DNA from: an uncultured Bacteroidia bacterium
GTDB taxonomy: Bacteria > Bacteroidota > Bacteroidia > Bacteroidales > UBA932
Direction: 5' to 3'
Length of the DNA stretch: 64,000 nucleotides
Assembly (NCBI GenBank): GCA_902785825.1
Contig: CACZZZ010000011.1
Span: forward strand, 21,610 to 85,609
Positions 51,060 through 59,844 of the stretch are shown piece after piece. How positions within the stretch are numbered: the stretch's first letter is position 1; every line of letters begins with the position of its first letter. A program made the translations under genes and the position numbers. The notes under the pieces are model-generated. The model was not told the DNA's origin. It was given only the letters and a program-made list of their open reading frames with translations, and made no database searches.

Positions 51060-51584
51060 ATGAAAAAAGTATTGTTTATCACTGCGATGGCTTTTATGCT
51101 ATCAATCGGAGCCATCGCACAGGAAAACGGCGGTACACGCCGTGAAAGGCCAGATGAGGCCACTATGGTCAAGATGAGGACTGAACGTATGGTCGAGCAA
51201 CTTGGCCTTGATGAGACGCAGGCCGGGAAACTTCTTGAACTCAATCAGAAATATCCCCGGATGATGATGGGTGGTCCCGGCGGCCCTGGTGGGCCCGGTG
51301 GTCCTGGCCGACATGGAATGGGACGTCCTCCGAAGGACGGTCAGCATCAGGACGGAGATGACTCAGGCAATACGGCCCAAAAATCCAAGAAGGCTAAACC
51401 GGACAAGAAGAAGGCCGATGGCGGGAGACCCAATATGACTGAGGAGCAGATGAACCAAATGAAGGCTGACCGGGAAGCCTACGAGGCTGGACTGAAGGAA
51501 ATCCTCACAGAGGAGCAGTTTAAGACTTGGCAGGAGTCGCGGAACCGTCCGCCGAGAGGGGAACGTCGCCCTTCCGCTTCCTGA
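51060..51584 (+). CDS. CpxP/Spy-like periplasmic protein (DUF4890-type)
   Basis: The 174-aa protein has a signal peptide (about 1-20), two short helical LTxxQ-like repeats (EQLGLDETQAGKLLELNQKY near 50 and YEAGLKEILTEEQFKTWQ near 140) and a Gly/Pro-rich linker of GGP repeats between them. The repeats recall the LTxxQ motif of CpxP/Spy chaperones and match small Bacteroidota DUF4890 proteins. The frame overlaps the 3' end of the convergent symporter gene by 65 bp. Confidence 0.7.
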   Translation: MKKVLFITAMAFMLSIGAIAQENGGTRRERPDEATMVKMRTERMVEQLGLDETQAGKLLELNQKYPRMMMGGPGGPGGPGGPGRHGMGRPPKDGQHQDGDDSGNTAQKSKKAKPDKKKADGGRPNMTEEQMNQMKADREAYEAGLKEILTEEQFKTWQESRNRPPRGERRPSAS

Positions 51585-52731
51585 AAATCTTATCCACAAC
51601 AAGGGCTATAGCGCCGTCTCCTGTGACATTGCAGGCGGTACCGAAACTGTCCATGGTGATGTAGAGGGCAATCATCAGCGCCTGCTCCTGCTCACCGAAG
51701 CCTAGAATGGCCGCCAGCACACCGAGGGCGGCCATTATCGCACCCCCTGGGACTCCAGGTGCGGCCACCATCATGATCCCCAGCATCATGATGAAACCAA
51801 GGAACATCCAAAAGTCGAATTCCATTCCCTGCATCATCATTAGAGCGACAGCGCAAGCCGTTATCTTCAAACAACTTCCGGAAAGGTGGATCGTGGCGCA
51901 GAGCGGGACCGTGAAACCGGCGATCCCGTCGCTGACGCCATTTTTCTTGACGCAGTCCAATGTCACAGGTATCGTCGCCGCGGAGGACGAGGTGCCAAGG
52001 GCTGTGAAATAGGCCGGGAGCATATTCCCGAGAGCCTTGAAGGGGTTTTTCCCCACGATTCCTCCAGCCAGGCAGAACTGGATGACGAGAAGGAGAACAT
52101 GTAGAATGAATATGACTCCGATGATCGAGATGAAGACCGTGATAACCTTCATGGCCTGTCCTGTGTGGGTCATTCCGAGGAATATGCCGAAGATATAGAT
52201 CGGGAGAAGAGGGATGATGACGACCTCTATCGTCTTGACTACTATCTCTTTGAATTCATCCGCTAACTTCTTCAGGTGCGGCGATCCGAAGAAAGCCATG
52301 CCCAGACCAAGGGTGAAAGAGAACACGAGGGCGGACATGACATCGACCATCGCCGGAATCTGGATTGTGAAATATGGCTCCAGATTCTCGAACTCCGCTA
52401 CAGATTCCGCGGTTGTGCCTCCGATAAGTCTCGGGAATACCGCAACGCTTGTCCCGTAAGAGAGCAGCCCGGCGAAAACGGTATCGCAATATGCGATTAA
52501 CACAGTGATTAGCAACAACTTCCCGGCACCTTTGCCGATGTCGGAAATTGCAGGAGTGACAAGTCCTATGATGATCAGCGGGATGAGGAACTGCAGCAGA
52601 TTGCTGAAAATGCTGTTGAAAGTCACGAAAATCCTCACCACTGCCCTCGGCATGAAAAGCCCGAGAGTGATACCGAGGAGGATCGCTATTATTATCCTTG
52701 GCAAAAGCCCTATCTTGATATTAGTTTTCAT
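51520..52731 (-). CDS. Dicarboxylate/amino-acid:cation symporter (DAACS family)
   Basis: The 403-aa protein has about eight long hydrophobic helices plus re-entrant loops. Family marks are the helix-2 segment LLQFLIPLIIIGLVTPAI, the serine-rich TALGTSSSAATIPVTLDC hairpin and the GDGAIALVVDKI ending. It imports glutamate, aspartate, serine or C4-dicarboxylates with Na+ or H+. It is the last gene of a three-gene transporter run, 16 nt after NhaC. Confidence 0.9.
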   Translation of the reverse strand: MKTNIKIGLLPRIIIAILLGITLGLFMPRAVVRIFVTFNSIFSNLLQFLIPLIIIGLVTPAISDIGKGAGKLLLITVLIAYCDTVFAGLLSYGTSVAVFPRLIGGTTAESVAEFENLEPYFTIQIPAMVDVMSALVFSFTLGLGMAFFGSPHLKKLADEFKEIVVKTIEVVIIPLLPIYIFGIFLGMTHTGQAMKVITVFISIIGVIFILHVLLLVIQFCLAGGIVGKNPFKALGNMLPAYFTALGTSSSAATIPVTLDCVKKNGVSDGIAGFTVPLCATIHLSGSCLKITACAVALMMMQGMEFDFWMFLGFIMMLGIMMVAAPGVPGGAIMAALGVLAAILGFGEQEQALMIALYITMDSFGTACNVTGDGAIALVVDKIFRKRKGDVPLSADGSATPAKS

Positions 52732-52747
52732 GGTAATATGTTTATTC

Positions 52748-54064
52748 TCATGTGGTTATCTGATTACCTGAATATTTTTTCGGGAACCTCAGCAAGATCG
52801 ACAGGCAAACTGTCCCGAAAAGGATAAAAGGATAATAGAGGTAGGGGATTATCTCTGTGGCTGGAACCCCAGTGAGGCCTGAGGCCATCAGCAGCTGCGC
52901 TCCGTACGGGATAATGGCCTGGACAACGCAGGAGAAAGTGTCCAGGATGCTCGCGCTTTTTCTCGGGTCGAGACCGAAGCGGGTCGAGATGTCCTTGGCT
53001 ATATTCCCGGTCGTGAGAATGGCTATTGTGTTGTTGGCCGTGCAGATGTTGGATATTCCGACAAGCCCACCGATGCTGAACTCGGCTCCCCGACGGCCTT
53101 TGATGCCTTTTGTCAAGCCTTTGATTATGAAGTCAATACCACCATTCCTTCGGATAATCTCCAGCATTCCTCCAGCCAGCATTGTGACTATGATGAGGTC
53201 GCCCATCCCGGCTATGCCCTCACCGACACTTCCCAGGAATCCTGTCCAGCTCATCCCGTCGGCGAACCCTATCACTGCGCAAAGGGTCAGGCCGATTGTG
53301 AGTACAACAAGGACATTGACTCCCATTATGGCTAATATGATCACAGAAAGGTAGGGAAGCAATTTCCAGAAATTGATCGCTCCAATCTCAGGATGGACGT
53401 CGAGGTTGAGGCCGATTATTATGTAGATCACGGCGACCACGAGGGCGGCTGGCCCGGCTATCCAGATGTTCGCCTTGAACTTGTCTGACATTGTGCAGCC
53501 TTGTGTCGTCGTGGCGGCTATGGTCGTGTCGGATATGAACGAGAGATTGTCTCCGAAAAAGGCTCCACCCACGATCAGGGCTGTGATCATCGGGAGGGAA
53601 ATCCCGGCCTGTGGGGCTATCCCAGCGGCGATGGGAAGGAGTGCCACCACGGTGCCGACACTGGTTCCGATCGACATCGAGATAAAGCAGGCAGCCAGGA
53701 AAAGACCTGCAAGGATCAGCTTTCCTGGTAATATCCTAAGTGTAAGATTAACAGTGGCTTCCACGCTGCCTATCGCCTTGGCTGAGGCGGCGAAAGCGCC
53801 CGCCATGACGAATATCCAAATCATCAGGAGGACATTCTTGTCACCCGCTCCGCTGGAGAAAGCCGTGATCCTTTCCTGGATTGTACCAGGCGTGATCAGC
53901 ACCGCGTAGATCGAGGCGAGCAGGAAGGCTGAAGCTACGGGGACTTTGTAAAAGTCACCGCAGACGATTGAGGTCACAAGGTACGTGACCAGAAACACGG
54001 CCAGCGGGCTAAGGGCCAGCCAGCCGTTCATTTTTCTTTCAGGGGAGATGTCAGTTCGTTTCAT
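52748..54064 (-). CDS. NhaC-family Na+/H+ antiporter
   Basis: The 438-aa protein has eleven to twelve helices with NhaC landmarks: FISMSIGTSVGTVVALLPIA, the GGAFFGDNLSFISDTTIAA loop with conserved acidic residues, and a late ANNTIAILTTG segment. It exchanges Na+ or other substrates for H+. Its start overlaps the CPA2 stop by 14 nt. Confidence 0.9.
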   Translation of the reverse strand: MKRTDISPERKMNGWLALSPLAVFLVTYLVTSIVCGDFYKVPVASAFLLASIYAVLITPGTIQERITAFSSGAGDKNVLLMIWIFVMAGAFAASAKAIGSVEATVNLTLRILPGKLILAGLFLAACFISMSIGTSVGTVVALLPIAAGIAPQAGISLPMITALIVGGAFFGDNLSFISDTTIAATTTQGCTMSDKFKANIWIAGPAALVVAVIYIIIGLNLDVHPEIGAINFWKLLPYLSVIILAIMGVNVLVVLTIGLTLCAVIGFADGMSWTGFLGSVGEGIAGMGDLIIVTMLAGGMLEIIRRNGGIDFIIKGLTKGIKGRRGAEFSIGGLVGISNICTANNTIAILTTGNIAKDISTRFGLDPRKSASILDTFSCVVQAIIPYGAQLLMASGLTGVPATEIIPYLYYPFILFGTVCLSILLRFPKKYSGNQITT

Positions 54065-56309
54065 TCGTCTCTATGTTGGAGATATTCCCGGCTATCCATA
54101 CTGTGTCGCCTTCCTGGAAAACCAGGTCCGGCTCCGGATTGGTGATGAATTGCTCACCCCGCAGCACGCTTATGACCATGCACTGGTATTTCCTAAGCGA
54201 GGCGCTCCTTAGGGATTTGCCGGTGAGGAAAGAGTTGGCGGTCAATGTTCTGGGCTCTATTCCGAAGCCGTCGTCTCCGGTCTCGAGAGGGGAGTCTTCG
54301 ATTGAGTTGGAGATAAGGTTCCGCAGCTTCTCAAGCTGCTCGGTGGTTCCGACCGCCAACAGCCGGTCCCCGGGGAAAAGGGTCACGTCGGCGGAGGGGA
54401 TGACAATGGAGAGGGAACCTCTCTGGATTTTGATGATATTCGCTCCGGACTGGTCGCGGATGGGGAGGTCCTTGAGGCGGGATCCGGCGAAAGATGACTC
54501 AGGCGCGATGAGGAACGCTTCCGTACGTACGTCGTAAGTCGAGAGTTTCTGTCGCACTGAAGAGCTGACGGGCTTTGCCCTGCGCTCGCTTTCCTCCCTC
54601 TCGTTGTAGTTCTGCAGGAATCGTTTCTCAAGTCCGGAATATTTGTGGATGGATTTGCGGGCCAGCATGATGAAGGCGATTCCCGCTATGATTATCGCGA
54701 GGATCGTCCACCCGGCCAGGTCGAAATAGGTTGACAGGACTCCGAGGATGACGCTTATCGCGAGGAAACCCCTTGCGAGGACAAGGCCCATGATCGGCCA
54801 GATGTTGCTTTGCTTCTCTTTGATCAGTTTGGGAGCGCTCTTGCTGATTGATCCGGAATGGACACCGAGACCGAACAGAAATGGAGACATCGCCGCCAGT
54901 GTGACACCGGCCACGACACACTTGCGAGCGAACTCTCCGGCTCCAGGCATGATCTTGTCCACGAGCGGACGCAGGTAAAGCCTTGAGCCAATGTAGATGG
55001 CGAGGATCACCACTCCGTAAAGAAGCACCCTCGTGAACCATGCGGTGAGGAGCTTCCTCCATTCGTTGTCCTCAGCGGCGGTGTTCTTTGAGCGCCCATT
55101 GGCTGAGGAAAGCCTCTCGACCCAGACTTTCGGCAATTTCCGCTGGAGGAAATTGTAGCCTGGACCAGCCAATTTTATCATGTAAGGGGTCGTGAAAGTG
55201 GTGATCACGGACACGGCTATGATCACAGGATAGATGAAGCCGCGCATCACCCCGAGGGAACATCCCACGCCGGCCAGGATGAAGCCGAACTCACCGAGTT
55301 GCGCGAGGCTGAATCCTGTGTGGACCGCGTTGTAGAGGTTGTTGCCGGTGATGATCATACCGGCTCCGGCGAACAGGATGTGGGTCACGATGACTATCAC
55401 AGCAATCAGGAGGATCAAAGCCCAATGGGCGGCGATGGCCTCAGGGGACAGCATCATTCCGACAGAGACGAAGAAAATCGCTCCGAAAAGGTTCTTTATT
55501 GGTTCGACAATCTTGTCAATATGTTCGCTCTCAGTTGTTTCCGCAAGTATGGATCCCATCACGAAAGCACCCAGCGCTGAGGAGAAACCCACGGCCGTGG
55601 CAAGGGTCACCATCAGGAAGCAGAGACCGATGCTTACGATGAGCAGAATCTCCTCGCTGATGAATCGTTTGGCTTTCTGGAGGATGGTTGGGATGACGAA
55701 TATTCCCACAAGGAACCACAGGAGGAGGAAGAAGACGAGTTTTACGATGTTGAGGATCAGCTCTTTCCCAGCGAAACTCTGCGACACGGCCATGGTCGAG
55801 AGCAGCACCATCAGCAGGATCGCGATCAGGTCTTCCACCACGAGTGTGCCGAAGACCATCCCGGCGTAAGGCTTGTCCTTCAGGCCCATGTCGTCGTAAG
55901 ATTTGATCACGACCATGGTGGAGGACATTGAGAGCAGTCCGCCGAGAAAAACGCTTTCCATCAGTGTCCAGCCCAATGCCTGCGCAGTCACGAAACCGAT
56001 TATGAACACCCCGACGAACTTCACGAGCGCTGTCACTATGGCGCTGGAACCGACTTTCATGAGTTTCTTGAAACTGAACTCAAGTCCGAGTCCGAACATC
56101 AGGAATATGATGCCGATCTCGGACCATTGATCTACGGTCTCCTGGCTGCTGATCCCGGGAAAGAAATCGATGTTCGGGCCGATCAGGAAGCCGGCTATGA
56201 TGTAGCCAAGGATAAGGGGCTGTTTGAGCGCCTTTGAGATAATCGTGAATATTCCGGCGGAAATGAGGATGACCGCCAGGTCCTTGACGAGGTTCAGTTC
56301 TTCCGACAT
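54051..56309 (-). CDS. CPA2 monovalent cation/H+ antiporter with TrkA-C domains
   Basis: The 752-aa protein has an N-terminal CPA2 exchanger domain (about 1-390; ALKQPLILGYIIAGFLIGPN, VFGTLVVEDLIAILLMV), a second membrane segment group (about 420-560), and a C-terminal cytosolic tail with two TrkA-C-like units (FAGSRLKDLPIRDQSGANII near 600 and FLTGKSLRSASLRKYQCMV near 690). The tail senses ligands and gates K+ or Na+/H+ exchange. The ATG at 56309 has a TAAATTCG box 5 nt before it. Confidence 0.9.
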   Translation of the reverse strand: MSEELNLVKDLAVILISAGIFTIISKALKQPLILGYIIAGFLIGPNIDFFPGISSQETVDQWSEIGIIFLMFGLGLEFSFKKLMKVGSSAIVTALVKFVGVFIIGFVTAQALGWTLMESVFLGGLLSMSSTMVVIKSYDDMGLKDKPYAGMVFGTLVVEDLIAILLMVLLSTMAVSQSFAGKELILNIVKLVFFLLLWFLVGIFVIPTILQKAKRFISEEILLIVSIGLCFLMVTLATAVGFSSALGAFVMGSILAETTESEHIDKIVEPIKNLFGAIFFVSVGMMLSPEAIAAHWALILLIAVIVIVTHILFAGAGMIITGNNLYNAVHTGFSLAQLGEFGFILAGVGCSLGVMRGFIYPVIIAVSVITTFTTPYMIKLAGPGYNFLQRKLPKVWVERLSSANGRSKNTAAEDNEWRKLLTAWFTRVLLYGVVILAIYIGSRLYLRPLVDKIMPGAGEFARKCVVAGVTLAAMSPFLFGLGVHSGSISKSAPKLIKEKQSNIWPIMGLVLARGFLAISVILGVLSTYFDLAGWTILAIIIAGIAFIMLARKSIHKYSGLEKRFLQNYNEREESERRAKPVSSSVRQKLSTYDVRTEAFLIAPESSFAGSRLKDLPIRDQSGANIIKIQRGSLSIVIPSADVTLFPGDRLLAVGTTEQLEKLRNLISNSIEDSPLETGDDGFGIEPRTLTANSFLTGKSLRSASLRKYQCMVISVLRGEQFITNPEPDLVFQEGDTVWIAGNISNIETNETN

Positions 56310-56314
56310 ATACG

Positions 56315-56322
56315 CGAATTTA
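56315..56322 (-). promoter_or_regulatory. -7 box TAAATTCG five nt before the CPA2 start
   Basis: Minus-strand TAAATTCG, identical to the box before the NptA-like gene, 5 nt before the ATG at 56309. Confidence 0.5.
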
Positions 56323-56370
56323 ATTATAAACCACCCTTTTCCAAAAATTTTATCTTTCATCGACTATTAT

Positions 56371-56378
56371 TATCTTTG
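56371..56378 (+). promoter_or_regulatory. -7 box TATCTTTG of the kinase-peptidase-PqqD cassette
   Basis: TATCTTTG, an exact TAnnTTTG match, 20 nt before the ATG at 56399. Confidence 0.5.
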
Positions 56379-56398
56379 TCTGATTGAAACTATCGCTG

Positions 56399-57271
56399 AT
56401 GCTCCTGAAAAGAACATATAAAGTGGCCGGACACGTATTCTCCCTGTCTTTGGAAGGGGAGGACCGGGCATGGGAAGCTCTTGGCAATTATGATCCTTTC
56501 GTCATAGATGAGACGGAGGAGTTGTTCAGTCTTGAGGTTGTCCCTGAGTTTGATATTCAAGGCAAGAAAGAGCTTTATGTCTCTGAGCCGGAGCCTGGAG
56601 AGCAAAGGATTGATATTCACACAATTGAAGGAGGCTATCTTTTCGAGATGGCTCCGCTGCCGGATCTTCCGGTCTGCGGCTGGCTTAAAGTGTCTTCTGA
56701 TTTCTCCAAGGGCTGGCTGAAAACTGCCTCAAACAAGGTCTTCTGCGTCAACAACGCCTTGATGCTTATGTACGCTTTTAGGACGGCAGGCCTCGATACG
56801 CTCGAGATCCATGCCTCCTGTACTGTCTGCCAGGGTAAGGGATTCCTGTTCTTGGGCAAGAGCGGAACCGGAAAGAGTACCCATAGCCGTTTGTGGCTCA
56901 AGAATATAGATGGTGCCTGGCTTCTAAATGACGACAATCCTGTGATCAGGGTCGTGGACGGAATTCCAAGGGTTTACGGTACTCCCTGGAGTGGCAAGAC
57001 CCCATGCTATATTAATGATGATTATCCCGTGGGAGCGGTCGTGCGGATTAACAGGGCTCCGCATGACCAGATTCATCGGATGAGTTTGGTGGAAGGTTTC
57101 GCCTCACTATATTCATCATCTTCCGGACTCCGGGCCCTGAAGCCGATCGCTGACGGGCTTTTCGATACGGTTTCCTCTGTGGTTCAGAAGGTTCCGTGCT
57201 ATCTGCTCGACTGCCTTCCTGATGATGAGGCAGCAATTGTGTGCTCAAAAGAAGTTCTTGGAAATGCGTGA
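56399..57271 (+). CDS. HPr-kinase-like P-loop protein
   Basis: The 290-aa cytosolic protein resembles the HprK/P kinase fold used in RiPP and PqqD-linked loci: His138 in LEIHAS, the P-loop GKSGTGKST (153-161) preceded by GFLFL, and the acidic pair Asp178-Asp179 in LLNDDNPVIR. The N-terminal 130 residues have no recognisable motif. In lasso-peptide loci such kinases phosphorylate the peptide. The ATG at 56399 is chosen over a TTG 15 nt upstream. The stop overlaps the S26 peptidase gene by 8 nt. Confidence 0.75.
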   Translation: MLLKRTYKVAGHVFSLSLEGEDRAWEALGNYDPFVIDETEELFSLEVVPEFDIQGKKELYVSEPEPGEQRIDIHTIEGGYLFEMAPLPDLPVCGWLKVSSDFSKGWLKTASNKVFCVNNALMLMYAFRTAGLDTLEIHASCTVCQGKGFLFLGKSGTGKSTHSRLWLKNIDGAWLLNDDNPVIRVVDGIPRVYGTPWSGKTPCYINDDYPVGAVVRINRAPHDQIHRMSLVEGFASLYSSSSGLRALKPIADGLFDTVSSVVQKVPCYLLDCLPDDEAAIVCSKEVLGNA

Positions 57272-57710
57272 GAGCGGAAGGCCCGAGGGTAAGATCGTGG
57301 ACATGGATCTCTTCATGGAGGGGATCGGTGAGTTCCTCGGCGAGGGAAAGGAGGTTGTCATGACCCCGAAGGGCAACAGCATGCTGCCTTTCATAAAAGG
57401 CGATAGGGACAGCGTCGTTCTTACCAAGCCCTCAAAGCCGTTTGAAGTGGGGGATATCGTGTTGGCAAAAGTGGGGCAGCGTTACATAATGCATAGGATT
57501 TTCGCCGTGGAAGGGGATTCGCTGACTTTGATGGGCGATGGAAATGTCTGTGGCACAGAAAGTTGTCGTTCCTCAAACGTGATCGGACTTGTGACTGAGA
57601 TCCGTAAGGAGAACGGCAAGGTCGTAAAGCCTGGCAAGGGAGCGTTATGGAGATCCCTGCGGCCTATTCGGAGATATATTTTGGCAATTTACAAACGAGT
57701 GATATTATGA
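57264..57710 (+). CDS. S24/S26-family (signal-peptidase-like) peptidase
   Basis: The 148-aa protein carries Ser39 in KGNSMLPFI and His77 in YIMHRIF, the Ser/His arrangement of the archaeal/ER-type signal peptidases (S26B), followed by GDGNVCGTE. A basic, weakly hydrophobic C-terminus (RPIRRYILAIYKR) may touch the membrane. Such peptidases accompany HprK-like and PqqD-like proteins in RiPP-type loci and may cut a leader. The ATG at 57264 overlaps the kinase stop; ATG 57303 is an alternative. The stop overlaps the next start as ATGA. Confidence 0.8.
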   Translation: MRESGRPEGKIVDMDLFMEGIGEFLGEGKEVVMTPKGNSMLPFIKGDRDSVVLTKPSKPFEVGDIVLAKVGQRYIMHRIFAVEGDSLTLMGDGNVCGTESCRSSNVIGLVTEIRKENGKVVKPGKGALWRSLRPIRRYILAIYKRVIL

Positions 57711-57976
57711 GGATCAAAGAAGGTTTCACACTGCGCTCGATCGTGGGGCAGTATGTGGTGATCGGGGAGGGAATATCCCAGGTCAATTTCAACAAGATGA
57801 TCACGTTGAATGACTCCGCCGCCTATCTTTGGCAGAGCGTGGAAGGCAAGGAGTTTTCCGTGGAGGACCTTACCCGTTTGCTGACCGACAAATACGAGGT
57901 GAGCGATGAGAAGGCTGCCGCTGATGCCGCCGCTCTCGCCGGGAAATGGATCGAAGCGGGGATAGTTGAAGAGTAA
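57707..57976 (+). CDS. PqqD-family peptide-binding protein
   Basis: The 89-aa protein has the PqqD winged-helix-like layout: LRSIVGQYVVIGEG, NFNKMITLNDSAAYLWQSVEG, the VEDLTRLLTDKYEVS helix and a final KWIEAGIVEE helix. PqqD-type domains hold the leader of a RiPP precursor for modifying enzymes. The start ATG at 57707 shares ATGA with the peptidase stop. No radical SAM enzyme, asparagine synthetase-like cyclase or precursor gene is visible next to it. Confidence 0.85.
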   Translation: MRIKEGFTLRSIVGQYVVIGEGISQVNFNKMITLNDSAAYLWQSVEGKEFSVEDLTRLLTDKYEVSDEKAAADAAALAGKWIEAGIVEE

Positions 57977-57998
57977 TTGATAATCAGCTAGTTCTTAT

Positions 57999-59102
57999 AT
58001 GAAGAAATATATTCTTTTGGCATTGCTGGCGGTCAGTTCAGTAATTCTGCCGGCCCAGAATCGCGCGGATCGTCAAAATCTTTCCGATCCGGCCTCATCA
58101 TCCTTTATTCTCTTCGGGGATCCGCAGGGATATGTCAAGTACGATATTAACCAGCCAATATTCGAGTTGACAACACTCTGGGTCGCGGATAATGTCGAGC
58201 ATCTCAACATCAAGGCCGTGCTCTGCACCGGCGATCTTGTGGAGCAGAATGAGAACAACGCCCTGGACCGTCGCATGCTCAACCAGAGCAGCGTCCAGAT
58301 GTGGGAAAGCATCAGCCGCTCCTTGGAAAGGATTGACGGGAAGGTGCCGTTCATCGCATGCGGTGGCAACCATGATTACGGCTACAAGCATAGCGAGAAC
58401 TACAACACCGAGTTTCCCAAGTATATTTCCTTCGAGAGGAACCCGTCCTATGTCGAATGCCTGAAGGCGGAATATCCGAACCGCCTGGGGCACGCCTCAC
58501 TTGAGAACGCCGCTTTCGAGTTCGAGATTCCCGGGTGGAGCCATAAGATCCTGGTTATCAGCTCTGAGTTCGCCCCTTCCGCTGGTGCGGTGGAGTGGGC
58601 TCGCTCTCTTGTTACGTCGGACAACTACAAGGATGACTATGTGATCTACCTGACTCATTCTTATCTTCAGGAAAAGACAGCGGAATACACTTCCGGCGAG
58701 GGCTACTGGGTCACCAAGCAGGATGGCAACCACTCCGGTAAGATGCTTTGGGAAAACCTTGTCAGCAAGGTACCGAACATCCGGATGGTGATCTGCGGTC
58801 ACACCGGTCGTCCTTCTCCAACAAAGAATGTTGAGGAGGATTTCGAGTTGAGCACTGCCTACCGGGTTGACAAGAACTCTTTCGGGAAGAATGTCCATCA
58901 GATGATGTTCAACGTCCAGACGCTTGGTGGCGGCTGGGAAGGCAATGGGGGAGACGGTTGGATCAGGATCCTCGAATTCATGCCTGACGGTAAGACAATC
59001 AAGGTTCGGACATACTCGCCTTTGTTCGGAATATCTCCTTCCACCCGCCATCTGGCTCACCGCACCGCATCCTATGACCAGTTCGATATGGTTATAGAAT
59101 AG
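57999..59102 (+). CDS. Secreted calcineurin-like metallophosphoesterase
   Basis: The 367-aa protein has a signal peptide (1-20, LPAQ) and metallophosphoesterase motifs: Asp41 in FGDPQG, GD (78-79) in CTGDLVE, GNHD (123-126), and the late LTHSYLQ and ICGHTGR. It cleaves phosphoesters with two metal ions in the periplasm; the substrate is unknown. It lies 22 nt after the PqqD-like gene, so it may be co-transcribed, but the exported location sets it apart from the cytosolic kinase, peptidase and PqqD protein. Confidence 0.88.
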   Translation: MKKYILLALLAVSSVILPAQNRADRQNLSDPASSSFILFGDPQGYVKYDINQPIFELTTLWVADNVEHLNIKAVLCTGDLVEQNENNALDRRMLNQSSVQMWESISRSLERIDGKVPFIACGGNHDYGYKHSENYNTEFPKYISFERNPSYVECLKAEYPNRLGHASLENAAFEFEIPGWSHKILVISSEFAPSAGAVEWARSLVTSDNYKDDYVIYLTHSYLQEKTAEYTSGEGYWVTKQDGNHSGKMLWENLVSKVPNIRMVICGHTGRPSPTKNVEEDFELSTAYRVDKNSFGKNVHQMMFNVQTLGGGWEGNGGDGWIRILEFMPDGKTIKVRTYSPLFGISPSTRHLAHRTASYDQFDMVIE

Positions 59103-59247
59103 CTCTGAAAATCAGCATTTGAAACAATAAAGTTTTACCGTGTAACTTTTTTGTTAGGCCGAAGCTCCCGCTTTTTGGCCCGCTTTGTCCACCCCGCTCC
59201 CTGAACTTTGACGCTCCCGCTCCCTGAGCGGAGCCGAAGGGCCACCT

Positions 59248-59274
59248 GTCATTCTGAGCGTCAGCGAAGAATCT
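59248..59274 (+). repeat. TCATTCTGAGCG...AGCGAAGAATCT repeat unit
   Basis: One unit of a dispersed 25-bp REP-like motif; related units stand at 62432, 63340 and, degenerate, 63882 and 59578. Just upstream, GCTCCCTGAGCGGAGC with GAAGGGCC is another REP-like palindrome. Confidence 0.65.
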
Positions 59275-59278
59275 ACCT

Positions 59279-59763
59279 ACGTCATGGCCAATGTCACTCT
59301 CGACCACGATCGGGATCCTCATTATCAGAGGTGGCCGACAAACCGCAAAACCGTCAGGAAACGTCGTTTCACAGCCGCCCAAGGTGTCCGAGAAACCGCA
59401 AAACAGGCACGAAACGTCGCTTCACAGCCGCCCAAGGTGCCCGATAAACCGCATTACCGTCATGGCCGGCTTGTAGCGTTACCATCGCAGCTGACCTACT
59501 GCGTTACCGTCATGGTCGACCTGATCGGCCATCTCTTTGTCGGGAGAGATCCCCGGTCGAGCCGGGGATGACGGTCCGTCATTCTGAGGCAGGTCGACCT
59601 CCCTGAGAATCTGCCAGCTGGCAGATAAAGTATTGAATATTAATATATAAGCCAAATCCTAAGTTCTCCATCTCAGCACTTAATAAATACGTAAACCTCA
59701 CATCTTCATTCAGATAACCGCCAGCGCACAAACCGCCATCGCCTAACCGCCAGCGTTCAATCT
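59279..59763 (+). repeat. Composite intergenic repeat, copy A
   Basis: A mosaic shared with 62141-62580: a CACGATCGGG-led block, GAAACGTCG(T/C)TTCACAGCC, TACCGTCATGG(C/T)CGACC, GATCGGCCATCT, a hairpin ATCCCCGG-TCGAG-CCGGGGAT (59549-59569), a degenerate TCATTCTGAG unit, then about 125 bp beginning GCTGGCAGATAA and ending AACCGCCAGCG. Its 3' end carries three AACCGCCA units. It lies 170 bp before an ORF6N gene. No protein-coding signal was found here. Confidence 0.75.
59341..59453 (+). repeat. 53-bp tandem repeat within copy A
   Basis: Two units of 53 bp start at 59341 and 59394 (AACCGCAAAAC...GAAACGTCGYTTCACAGCC) with a third beginning at 59447. Copy B of the composite repeat has only one such unit, so this is a local duplication. 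Confidence 0.7.
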
Positions 59764-59844
59764 CCCTACTGGTTATTTGCTTTTCCGGAAAGAAGTTGCT
59801 ATATTGGCGACATAACAAGTTTGGTTGCCGTGGCACCCAGAGTC

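Noticed and set aside
59208..59571. Short overlapping frames in the 59.1-59.6 kb repeats
   Set aside because: All three frames are open only because of the repeated GC-rich units, giving low-complexity Arg/Pro-rich translations.
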